Assembly (NCBI GenBank): GCA_903864485.1
Contig: CAIPGD010000079.1
Location: forward strand, 1 to 63,635
Length of the DNA stretch: 63,635 bases
Source of the DNA: an uncultured bacterium
GTDB taxonomy: Bacteria > Pseudomonadota > Gammaproteobacteria > Burkholderiales > Burkholderiaceae_E
Direction of reading: 5' to 3'
Translations under genes and position numbers: made by a program
Part shown: piece after piece, positions 51,849-59,548 of the stretch
Layout: every line of letters starts with the position of its first letter
How positions within the stretch are numbered: position 1 is the stretch's first letter
The notes under the pieces: generated by a model
Told to the model about the DNA's origin: nothing
The model's database searches: none
Seen by the model: only the letters and a program-made list of their open reading frames with translations

Positions 51849-51876
51849 CTTGAAAGATGGGCGATCGCCCCGATCT
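51849..51876 (+). promoter_or_regulatory. Sigma-32 heat-shock promoter of lon
   Basis: CTTGAAA (51849-51855), then 12 bases, then CCCCGATCT (51868-51876). This is a perfect sigma-32 -35 core and a near-perfect -10 (CCCCATNT with one inserted base), 31 bases before the lon ATG. Placement and match make heat-shock control very likely. Confidence 0.8.
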
Positions 51877-51906
51877 GTCGAAAGATCCTTTTGATAGGCG
51901 AATGCC

Positions 51907-54447
51907 ATGACTGACCTGAGTGTGATTGATTCCCCCATGACGTTGCCCCTATTGCCCTTGCGCGACGTCGTTGTCTTCCCGCACATGGTGATTCCTTTGT
52001 TCGTTGGTCGACCCAAATCGATCAAAGCACTGGAATCAGCGATGGAGACGGGCAAGGCGATTATGTTGGTCGCCCAAAAGAACGCTTCAAAAGACGATCC
52101 CGCCGAGGAAGATCTCTACCCCATTGGCTGTGTCGCGAATATCTTGCAGATGCTTAAGCTGCCTGATGGAACCGTCAAGGTATTGGTTGAAGGGAGCTAT
52201 CGGGGCCGATTGGTCAGCATCGATGACATTGGTCCATTCTTCCAATGTGTGGTCGAAGGACTGCCGCTTGACGATGAGGCTGATCCAGATCTTGAAGCGC
52301 TGCGGCGCGCCATTCTTACGCAGTTCGACCAGTACGTAAAACTGAACAAAAAGGTCCCGCCCGAGATTCTTGGGAGCCTTAACGGCATCGAACAACCGGG
52401 TCGCCTGGCCGATACGATCGCGGCCCACTTGCCGATCAAGATCGAGCAAAAGCAAGCCATTCTTGAAGTCTTGCCGGTCGCGGAACGACTTGAAAAACTC
52501 TTGGGCCAGATCGAAGCAGAGCTCGATATTCTGCAGGTCGAAAAACGTATTCGGGGGCGCGTCAAGCGCCAGATGGAAAAAAGCCAACGCGAGTACTACC
52601 TGAACGAACAGGTCAAGGCGATCCAAAAGGAGCTCGGTGAAGGCGAGGAGGGCGCCGACATTGACGAACTCGAAAAGAAGATCGAATTGGCGCGAATGCC
52701 AAAAGAAGCTCGCAAAAAAGCCGATGCCGAGCTCAAGAAACTGCGTCTAATGAGCCCGATGAGCGCCGAGGCAACCGTAGTACGTAATTACATCGATGTG
52801 CTGGTCAACCTGCCCTGGAAGCGCAAGAGCAAAGTCAACGGCGATCTCGCCAATGCGGAGGCAGTACTCGATGCTGACCACTGGGGCTTGGAGCGTGTCA
52901 AAGAGCGGATTGTCGAATATCTCGCGGTCCAGCAGCGTGTCGACAAAGTGAAGTCGCCCATCCTTTGTCTGGTTGGTCCTCCAGGGGTCGGCAAGACCTC
53001 GCTTGGCCAGTCAATTGCCCGGGCAACCAATCGAAAATATGTCCGAATGGCCTTGGGTGGGGTCCGCGATGAGTCCGAAATCCGGGGACATCGACGGACC
53101 TACATTGGCTCGATGCCAGGCAAAATTCTTCAGAATCTGACCAAGATCGGAGTCCGAAATCCGCTTTTCCTCCTCGATGAAATCGACAAAATGGGGATGG
53201 ATTTCCGCGGTGATCCTGCCAGTGCATTACTGGAAGTTCTTGATCCAGAACAGAACGGTACGTTCACCGATCATTATGTCGAGGTGGAATACGACCTGTC
53301 GGACGTGATGTTTGTTGCGACCGCGAACACGCTGAATATTCCGGCCGCACTGCTTGACCGGATGGAGGTAATTCGTCTCTCGGGCTATACGGAAGATGAA
53401 AAGGTCGCCATCGCGACCCGCTATTTGCTCCCCAAGCAGATGCGCAACAACGGACTCAAAGACGGTGAATTGACGGTATCCGAGAGCGCAGTGCGCGACA
53501 TCATTCGCTACTACACCCGAGAAGCCGGGGTTCGAGCCCTCGAGCGCGAGGTGGGCAAGATCTGCCGTAAGGTCGTACGGCGAATGGTGCTCAAGAAAGG
53601 TCAGCTGGTTGTTGAGCCTTCCGATCAGCCGGCCACCAGCACTAGCACCGACCCTGCTGATGCACCAGCGTTACTCGGTCAGGGCTCTGGGGCCGCGCAG
53701 AAAACTCCGCCGCTCGGCAAGATACATGTCAACGCCGCCAACCTTGATCAGTTTTTGAGCGTACGCCGCTACAGCTACGGCGTCGCCGAAAAAGAGAATC
53801 AGGTTGGGCAGGTGACTGGACTGGCCTGGACGGAGGTTGGTGGAGAGCTCCTCACCATCGAAGCCGTTTCGGTTCCGGGTAAGGGCCAGGCGACCTTCAC
53901 GGGGAAGCTCGGTGATGTGATGCAAGAATCAATCAAAGCGGCAATGACTGTGGTCCGGCGACGCGCTCAACTGTTCGGACTCAAGCCGGATTTTCATGAG
54001 AAACGCGACATCCACATTCACGTGCCGGAAGGGGCTACTCCAAAGGACGGCCCTAGCGCAGGCATCGCGATGACGACCGCGCTGGTATCGGTTCTGACCG
54101 GGATACCCGTTCGGGCAGACGTCGCGATGACAGGAGAGGTCACGCTACGGGGCGAGGTGCTGGCAATTGGGGGCCTCAAGGAAAAGCTGTTGGCGGCGCT
54201 CCGAGGAGGTATCAAGAGGGTCCTGATACCCGAGGAGAACACGCGAGACCTCCCTGAAATTCCGGATAACGTCAAAAATAATCTCGAGATTATTCCGGTG
54301 CGTTGGATCGATCGAGTGCTCGAACTGGCGCTGGAACGTTTGCCGGAGCCCCTGCATGAAGACGAAGTTGCCGAAGTTCTGGTGGCTCCGACGACCCCAA
54401 CCGTTGCGACGGAGACCGCTGTTGTGGGTGATCGACTGAAACACTGA
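51907..54447 (+). CDS. lon: ATP-dependent Lon protease
   Basis: AAA+ serine protease that degrades misfolded and regulatory proteins. 846 residues, about 40 more than usual. N-terminal LAN domain (LPLLPLRDVVVFPHMVIPLFV, in two overlapping parts), Walker A GPPGVGKTSLGQ, Walker B LFLLDEIDKM, and the catalytic Ser in PKDGPSAGIAM with Lys later (VTLRGEVLAIGGLKEKLLAA). The extra length is a Ser/Thr/Ala/Pro-rich insertion at about residues 575-603, between the ATPase and protease parts. ATG 51907 is chosen; an overlapping ATG at 51902 is out of frame. Confidence 0.96.
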   Translation: MTDLSVIDSPMTLPLLPLRDVVVFPHMVIPLFVGRPKSIKALESAMETGKAIMLVAQKNASKDDPAEEDLYPIGCVANILQMLKLPDGTVKVLVEGSYRGRLVSIDDIGPFFQCVVEGLPLDDEADPDLEALRRAILTQFDQYVKLNKKVPPEILGSLNGIEQPGRLADTIAAHLPIKIEQKQAILEVLPVAERLEKLLGQIEAELDILQVEKRIRGRVKRQMEKSQREYYLNEQVKAIQKELGEGEEGADIDELEKKIELARMPKEARKKADAELKKLRLMSPMSAEATVVRNYIDVLVNLPWKRKSKVNGDLANAEAVLDADHWGLERVKERIVEYLAVQQRVDKVKSPILCLVGPPGVGKTSLGQSIARATNRKYVRMALGGVRDESEIRGHRRTYIGSMPGKILQNLTKIGVRNPLFLLDEIDKMGMDFRGDPASALLEVLDPEQNGTFTDHYVEVEYDLSDVMFVATANTLNIPAALLDRMEVIRLSGYTEDEKVAIATRYLLPKQMRNNGLKDGELTVSESAVRDIIRYYTREAGVRALEREVGKICRKVVRRMVLKKGQLVVEPSDQPATSTSTDPADAPALLGQGSGAAQKTPPLGKIHVNAANLDQFLSVRRYSYGVAEKENQVGQVTGLAWTEVGGELLTIEAVSVPGKGQATFTGKLGDVMQESIKAAMTVVRRRAQLFGLKPDFHEKRDIHIHVPEGATPKDGPSAGIAMTTALVSVLTGIPVRADVAMTGEVTLRGEVLAIGGLKEKLLAALRGGIKRVLIPEENTRDLPEIPDNVKNNLEIIPVRWIDRVLELALERLPEPLHEDEVAEVLVAPTTPTVATETAVVGDRLKH

Positions 54448-54628
54448 TGCACTAGTGCTAATCCGGCTTGACACCAAACCGCTGGTCGGTTTGAATACCC
54501 ACATCGGCCATCTCCGTGATTATCGGGGCAATTTTTGTCAGTGAGTTCTTGGCAGATAATCCCCCGGTCTCCCCAAATTTAGAATTCTCGCGCGACCTTT
54601 TTCGCACATTCACATAGGATTGATTGAA

Positions 54629-54901
54629 GTGAACAAAACCGAGCTGATCGACCACATTGCAGCGAGCGCTGATATTTCCAAAGCGTCCGCAGGTCGCGCC
54701 CTGGACGCCCTGATCGGCGGAATCGAAGATTCTCTGCGCAAAGGCGATGCAGTGACTCTCGTTGGGTTCGGTACCTTCGCGGTGGGAAAGCGCGCGGCTC
54801 GCACGGGTCGTAACCCGCGTACAGGCGAAGAGATCCAAATCAGTGCCGCCAAGGTTCCAAAGTTTCGTCCAGGTAAAGGCCTGCGCGACGCGATCAACTG
54901 A
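54629..54901 (+). CDS. hupB: DNA-binding protein HU-beta
   Basis: Nucleoid protein that bends DNA without strong sequence preference. 90 residues, canonical. VNKTELIDHIAASADISK, the beta-arm with RTGRNPRTGEEI and the C-terminal VPKFRPGKGLRDAIN. Start is GTG 54629 with AGGA at 54616-54619; TTG 54620 is less likely. The upstream gap (54448-54628) contains the 10-bp palindrome GCACTAGTGC (54449-54458) and weak -10-like boxes (GATAAT 54555, TAGAAT 54580) without a good -35. Confidence 0.95.
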   Translation: MNKTELIDHIAASADISKASAGRALDALIGGIEDSLRKGDAVTLVGFGTFAVGKRAARTGRNPRTGEEIQISAAKVPKFRPGKGLRDAIN

Positions 54902-54905
54902 GAAT

Positions 54906-54935
54906 TTGCAGAGTTTATCTACCCAAGGTAAACTC
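54906..54935 (+). promoter_or_regulatory. Hairpin and possible tRNA-Val promoter after hupB
   Basis: GAGTTTATCT (54911-54920) pairs with AGGTAAACTC (54926-54935) around a 5-base loop, a 10-bp stem with one G-U. The same bases contain a promoter-like pair TTGCAG (54906-54911) and TAAACT (54929-54934), 17 bases apart, then a GC-rich CTCGCCC discriminator before tRNA-Val. Either reading is possible: a hupB mRNA 3' hairpin or a stringently controlled tRNA promoter. Confidence 0.45.
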
Positions 54936-54948
54936 TCGCCCTTCGACT

Positions 54949-55024
54949 GGGTGCTTAGCTCAGTTGGTAGAGCGGCGCCTTTACACGGCGTAGGTCGGGA
55001 GTTCGAGCCTCTCAGCACCCACCA
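54949..55024 (+). tRNA. tRNA-Val (anticodon TAC)
   Basis: Acceptor GGGTGCT/AGCACCC, TAC anticodon at 54982-54984 in loop TTTACAC, T-arm GAGTTCGAGCCTC, encoded CCA at 55022-55024; 76 bases. A 12-bp palindrome GATTGCGCAATC (55026-55037) follows directly. It is 47 bases past hupB. Confidence 0.98.
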
Positions 55025-55129
55025 AGATTGCGCAATCGTTTGATGCGTTTTCCTGGTCCCTGCGAATTTGAGGCTTCCTCAGATTTTGCAGATTTTTTAT
55101 TGGTCGGGCGGCAACGCTTGTCCAGTCGC

Positions 55130-55206
55130 GGAGCGGTAGTTCAGTTGGTTAGAATACCGGCCTGTCACGCCGGGGGTCGCGGGTTCGAGTCCCGTCCGCT
55201 CCGCCA
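55130..55206 (+). tRNA. tRNA-Asp (anticodon GTC)
   Basis: Acceptor GGAGCGG/CCGCTCC, anticodon GTC in loop CTGTCAC, T-arm GGGTTCGAGTCCC, encoded CCA at 55204-55206; 77 bases. Located 105 bases after tRNA-Val, and followed by a strong terminator. Confidence 0.98.
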
Positions 55207-55217
55207 ACAAACCAAAT

Positions 55218-55241
55218 AAGGGCCGTCCGGCCCTTTTTTTT
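55218..55241 (+). terminator. Intrinsic terminator after tRNA-Asp
   Basis: AAGGGCC (55218-55224), loop GTCC, GGCCCTT, running into eight T residues (55234-55241). A textbook Rho-independent terminator that ends the tRNA unit 16 bases before the ppiD start. Confidence 0.92.
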
Positions 55242-55257
55242 GATCGTCCAAAGTCCG

Positions 55258-57207
55258 ATGTTCGATACCGTTCGTAACCACCAGCGAGCACTGCAGTTTG
55301 TTTTGTTACTGCTGATCCTGCCGTCCTTCATTTTTTTTGGGTTGTCGGGTTACGACAAATTTCTCGGCAAGGACGACGAGGTCGCGAAAATCGGCGACAA
55401 GAAGGTATCCAAGCAAGAGCTTGATGCTGCGGTGCGTGAGCAAGTTGCGCGGATGCGCGCGTCTCTGGGGCCGAATGCCGACGGTCAAGCCATCGAGACC
55501 CCACAATTACGCGGACAGGTTCTCGATGGACTGATCGATGAACGCGCCCTCGATCTGTATGTCGGGCGCCAACATTTGGTCGTGGCGGATGACACCTTGC
55601 GGCGTGCCATTTCGGCCCAAACTGATTTGCTCAAACCGGATGGCTCTTTTGATCGCGAGCGGTACCGCGAATTGCTGGCTGCGCAGGGGCGTACCGAAGC
55701 CAGCTTTGAGGCGTCCTTGCGACAAGACATCGCTCGCAGCTTGATCCCCCAGGCGTTTGGTCAGTCCGCGATGGTCCCCAAGCGGGTGACGCAGCGCTTA
55801 ATGGAAGGTCTGGCTCAATCCCGCGAGTTCTCGCTGCTGCAGTTTCGGCCCAATGATTTTGCTACCCAGCTGGTACCCACCGAAGAGCAATTGGTGCAGT
55901 TTCATCGCGACCAAGCGCCTCGATTTACGACTCCCCAATCCGCAAAGGTTTCGTGGGTGGTGTTGAGCGCGGACAATCTGGGGCGTCAAATTAAAATTTC
56001 CGAGGATGAACTTCGTACTTATTACGAGCAGAATCGCGCCCGTCTTGGGCGCCCCGAGCGACGCCGGGCTAGTCATATTTTGGTTCAGGTGCCAGCTCAA
56101 GCCTCTGAGGCGGATGCTGAAAAGGCTAAATCCAAGGCGCAGGCGTTGCTAGCGCAGGTACGCGATGCTTCTGCCGAGGGCTTTGCGGCAATTGCTCGCA
56201 CACAATCTGAGGACGCAGGCTCAAAGGCAGCCGGCGGGGATCTCGACTGGTTCACACCCGATTCAATGGTCAAGCCGTTTGCGGATGCGGTCTTTGCGGC
56301 TAAGAGCATCGGTTTGGTGGACGAACTCGTGCGCAGTGAGTTTGGATTTCATATTATTCGGCTAAGTGGTATCGAGCCGGCCCAAACCAAGCCATTCGCA
56401 GAGGTTCGCGAACAGCTGGAGGCGGAGCTCAAGAAACAACAGGCGGGCAAGCGATACGCCGAATCTGCGGAGTCTTTTTCGAACCTGGTCTACGAACAGA
56501 GTGATTCGCTCGAATCCGCCGCGAGCCGTTTTGGTTTGACGATTCAAACATTTGAGGGTGTGACACCCGAGGGACCCTCTAAGGCGTCGGACAAGCTGTC
56601 TGGCAAAGAGGCCAATAAGGGAGTAGTTGTCGCTGATTTGGCACCGTTATCTAATCGTCGTTTGTTAACGACCCTTTTTTCCGAAGATTCCATTCGGACT
56701 CGTCGTAATTCGGAAGCAATCGAAACGGCGCCTGGCACCTTGGTTTCGGCGCGCCTGGTTGACCATCAGCCGGCACTGCTGCGTCCATTGGAAACAGTCC
56801 GAGCTGAGGTGAAGTCACTTTGGATTGAGACCCAGTCGCGTCAGTTAGCCTCCAAAGCCGGGGCTACCCAATTGAAACAACTCCAGGACGGAGCCAAACC
56901 GGAAGCGACCTTTGCGCAGGGTGGAAAAATCAGTCGAATGGACCGGGGCGGTTTGGCACCCACGGTTGTCAATGCGGTCTTATCCGCTTCGGTTTCCAAG
57001 CTGCCGGCCTATGTCGGAGTCGATCTTGGGGAACGAGGCTATGTGATCGCCCGGATTGACGCGGTTCAAGCCGGTGATCTTGGTCCCGCGAAAGCCAATG
57101 AGGCCCAACTTGAAGCGCAGATTCGCCGCACGGAAGGCGAGCAATCCGTTGCCACTTGGCTCAAGTCGTGGCAATCGACGCTCGGCGTGCAGCGATCGGC
57201 GCGTTAG
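55258..57207 (+). CDS. ppiD: Periplasmic folding chaperone PpiD (SurA-N and parvulin domains)
   Basis: Membrane-anchored periplasmic chaperone next to the Sec translocon. 649 residues. Short cytosolic N-terminus, one membrane helix (about 14-33, VLLLLILPSFIFFGLS), SurA-N-like domain, parvulin domain about 268-365 (RRASHILVQVP, GGDLDWFTPDSMVKPFADAVF) and a C-terminal region. No clear ribosome site before ATG 55258. Its last 47 bases overlap the mnmH 3' end on the other strand. Confidence 0.92.
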   Translation: MFDTVRNHQRALQFVLLLLILPSFIFFGLSGYDKFLGKDDEVAKIGDKKVSKQELDAAVREQVARMRASLGPNADGQAIETPQLRGQVLDGLIDERALDLYVGRQHLVVADDTLRRAISAQTDLLKPDGSFDRERYRELLAAQGRTEASFEASLRQDIARSLIPQAFGQSAMVPKRVTQRLMEGLAQSREFSLLQFRPNDFATQLVPTEEQLVQFHRDQAPRFTTPQSAKVSWVVLSADNLGRQIKISEDELRTYYEQNRARLGRPERRRASHILVQVPAQASEADAEKAKSKAQALLAQVRDASAEGFAAIARTQSEDAGSKAAGGDLDWFTPDSMVKPFADAVFAAKSIGLVDELVRSEFGFHIIRLSGIEPAQTKPFAEVREQLEAELKKQQAGKRYAESAESFSNLVYEQSDSLESAASRFGLTIQTFEGVTPEGPSKASDKLSGKEANKGVVVADLAPLSNRRLLTTLFSEDSIRTRRNSEAIETAPGTLVSARLVDHQPALLRPLETVRAEVKSLWIETQSRQLASKAGATQLKQLQDGAKPEATFAQGGKISRMDRGGLAPTVVNAVLSASVSKLPAYVGVDLGERGYVIARIDAVQAGDLGPAKANEAQLEAQIRRTEGEQSVATWLKSWQSTLGVQRSAR

Positions 57208-58276
57208 CTTGGTTTTTGAAGTGTGTGCCAATTAGTTGTGCCATACGCTCAATGGCTAGGTGATCGAGCGTTTCCGAATTGACTACAAATGCACTCGAGA
57301 GTGCTTCAAAGTTTCGATCCATGGCTCGGTCATACGATGGATCGTAATGTTCGACCAAGACGCTCTCGACAAACGCCCGCCAGTTACTGATGTTGATCAG
57401 TTGCTTCCAATCAGTGATTCGTTGTTTGGGGTGGAGGGGGGCAATGTGCTCAATCTGTTGTAGCAGGCCATCGCGATTGGTCGTCCAGTGCGCATATTCC
57501 TCGATCAAGAACTGCGCACGAACAATCGCTGGAACTTCAACATGGATGCACGGTGACTGGCGCATTGTCTGAATCAGGGCGTCTGGAATGTGCAGTTGTC
57601 CGACTTTTTTACTTTCAGACTCGACAAAGACCGGTCTGGATGGATCGAAGCCACGTATCTCGTTCCAGACCATTGATTCAAACCACTTTTGAGTGGGTTG
57701 GGGGGCATCTGGGAGACCCCCCAACACCGATCCCCGGTGGCGTGCCAGGGCTTCAAGATCGAGCACTTGCCAGCCTTGTCGAGAAAGCGCTTCCAGTATT
57801 CGACTTTTTGCGCTGCCGGTTCTGCCTGCCAAAACGACCCAGCTGTATCGTTCTGGGCGATCACCCAAATCGATCAGTACCTGACGACGATAGGCCCGAT
57901 AACCTCCCTCAAGCACCCGCACCGACCATCCAATCCGAGCGAGAACGGTAGCCATCGCGTTGGAACGCTGTCCGCCTCGCCAGCAATACACCAATGGAGA
58001 CCACGACCTTGGTCGATCCTGAAACGTTTCTTCAATCTGTCGCCCAACGTTGCGCGCGACCCATGCCGCTCCGAGCCGATTGGCTTCGAACGCCCCGCGC
58101 TGCGAATGAATCGTTCCGATCGTTGCGCGTTGAGTGTCGTCTAGCACCGGGGTTGAAATCGCCCCTGGCACATGATCCAGCTCAAATTCGGACGGGCTAC
58201 GGGTATCCAGCAGGTCATCAAATTGCTCAAATTGGGCAATTGCATCGTCGACCGAGATTCGGATGGGTTCGCGCAT
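57161..58276 (-). CDS. mnmH: tRNA 2-selenouridine synthase MnmH (SelU)
   Basis: Converts 2-thiouridine at the tRNA wobble position to 2-selenouridine, and can first make the geranylated form. 371 residues. Rhodanese domain (1-130) with catalytic Cys98 in VYCWRGGQRS, and P-loop domain with GRTGSAKS at 151-158. Selenophosphate synthase (SelD) is not in this window, so selenium use is unproven. Start ATG 58276; ends inside ppiD's antisense 3' end. Normal length. Confidence 0.93.
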   Translation of the reverse strand: MREPIRISVDDAIAQFEQFDDLLDTRSPSEFELDHVPGAISTPVLDDTQRATIGTIHSQRGAFEANRLGAAWVARNVGRQIEETFQDRPRSWSPLVYCWRGGQRSNAMATVLARIGWSVRVLEGGYRAYRRQVLIDLGDRPERYSWVVLAGRTGSAKSRILEALSRQGWQVLDLEALARHRGSVLGGLPDAPQPTQKWFESMVWNEIRGFDPSRPVFVESESKKVGQLHIPDALIQTMRQSPCIHVEVPAIVRAQFLIEEYAHWTTNRDGLLQQIEHIAPLHPKQRITDWKQLINISNWRAFVESVLVEHYDPSYDRAMDRNFEALSSAFVVNSETLDHLAIERMAQLIGTHFKNQANAPIAARRASIATT

Positions 58277-58334
58277 GGTCAGGAGTCTAAAATGACGAAG
58301 TGGAAAATATTCATAGCGATGTATTGGTGGTTAC

Positions 58335-58823
58335 GTGAGAGTTTTTGATCTTGGATGTGATCAGGGACATCTCTTCGAGGGCTGGTTTCGATCGAACGAG
58401 GACTACGGTACCCAGCGGGATTGCGGTCAACTCGTTTGCCCGATCTGCGGTAGCTTCAACATCGACAAGCGCCTCTCTGCTCCCAGAATAAACCTTGGTG
58501 CTGGCCAGGATCCGCAGGCTTCTTCCGCAGTCACAGTCTCTCAATCAACAGAACCCGGTCAGGTCCAGGCGCACGATCCAAAAGCACTCGATCCGCATGC
58601 GCTACAGGCACTTTGGTTACGAATGGCTCGTCTGGTCGTGGCCAATACGGAGGATGTAGGCCGGGCATTTGCGAGTGAAGTGCGGCGGATTCGGGATGAA
58701 GAGGCGCCGGAGCGCCCCATTCGGGGATTGGCCAGCCCCGAGGAAACCCGCGAGCTTCTAGATGAGGGTATTGAGGTCCTTGCGCTCCCGCTGCCTCTGG
58801 ATCTTCTGGGGCCGCTGCAATAG
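58335..58823 (+). CDS. DUF1178 zinc-ribbon protein
   Basis: 162-residue protein of the DUF1178 family. N-terminal zinc ribbon with DLGCDQGHLFEGWFRS and CPICGSFNIDKRL (Cys pairs), then a helical C-terminal part ending in a family-typical LALPLPLD. Start is GTG 58335. Function unknown; commonly next to metabolic genes in betaproteobacteria. The 58-base gap to mnmH holds no clear signal. Confidence 0.85.
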   Translation: MRVFDLGCDQGHLFEGWFRSNEDYGTQRDCGQLVCPICGSFNIDKRLSAPRINLGAGQDPQASSAVTVSQSTEPGQVQAHDPKALDPHALQALWLRMARLVVANTEDVGRAFASEVRRIRDEEAPERPIRGLASPEETRELLDEGIEVLALPLPLDLLGPLQ

Positions 58824-58891
58824 CGTTAGACGCCTGATTGTAGCTGCAGATAAACTCCGGTCTCAATCGAAAGCCAATCGGGAGACCGCGC

Positions 58892-59545
58892 ATGATTAAG
58901 CTTGGTGGATTTTCAGCCAGTAACTACTACAACAAAGTCAAACTCGCGCTGCTTGAAAAAGCGGTTCCGTTTGAGGAATCCTTGCAATGGCCGAGCGGTG
59001 ACGTGGCGGTTCGCGCCAACAGCCCACTGGGCAAGATCCCTTTCCTGCTCACTGAACAGGGGGCCTTATGTGAATCGCAGGTCATCTGCGACTGGCTCGA
59101 GGCGTCGTTTCCAACGCCAGCGCTCATGCCAGCTGATCCGTTTGAAGCCGCCAAAGTCCGCGAATTGATCGTGTTCCTAGAGCTACACCTCGAGCTGGTG
59201 GCAAGGCGATTATTTCCGCAGGCTTTTTTTGGGCGTACGGTATCCGAAGAGGTGCAGACGGCAACCCGAAAAGAGCTCGAGCGAAACATCAAGGCCTTTA
59301 GTCAGCTTGCGAAATTCAGCCCTTTTGTAGCCGGCCCGACGTTTACGCTGGCTGACTGCGCGGCAATTGTTCACTTGCCGCTGCTCTCGATGGTCGGCAA
59401 ATCCATTTGGGGCGAAGACCCGCTCGAGGGGCTCCCGGTCAAGGAGTATCTCCAGATGGTTTCCGAGCGCCCAACCGTGGTGCGTGTTCAGGCAGACCGC
59501 AAGGCCGGGCAAGCAGCCTTCGCCGCCTACGTGAGCGGACGCTGA
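58892..59545 (+). CDS. Glutathione S-transferase
   Basis: 217-residue GST-fold protein. N-terminal thioredoxin-like domain (LGGFSASNYYNKVKLALLEK, with PLGKIPFLLTEQGALCESQVICDWLE split) and helical C-terminal domain with the capping FTLADCAAIVHLPLL. The active residue is probably a Ser near 8-10 (GFSASNYY), as in beta-type enzymes, which is inference. GGGAGA precedes ATG 58892. Ends 3 bases from the convergent ABC-F gene. Substrate unknown. Confidence 0.9.
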   Translation: MIKLGGFSASNYYNKVKLALLEKAVPFEESLQWPSGDVAVRANSPLGKIPFLLTEQGALCESQVICDWLEASFPTPALMPADPFEAAKVRELIVFLELHLELVARRLFPQAFFGRTVSEEVQTATRKELERNIKAFSQLAKFSPFVAGPTFTLADCAAIVHLPLLSMVGKSIWGEDPLEGLPVKEYLQMVSERPTVVRVQADRKAGQAAFAAYVSGR

Positions 59546-59548
59546 ACC

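Noticed and set aside
54535..54560. TTGTCA and GATAAT as the hupB promoter
   Set aside because: Spacing of 14 bases is too short to be convincing.
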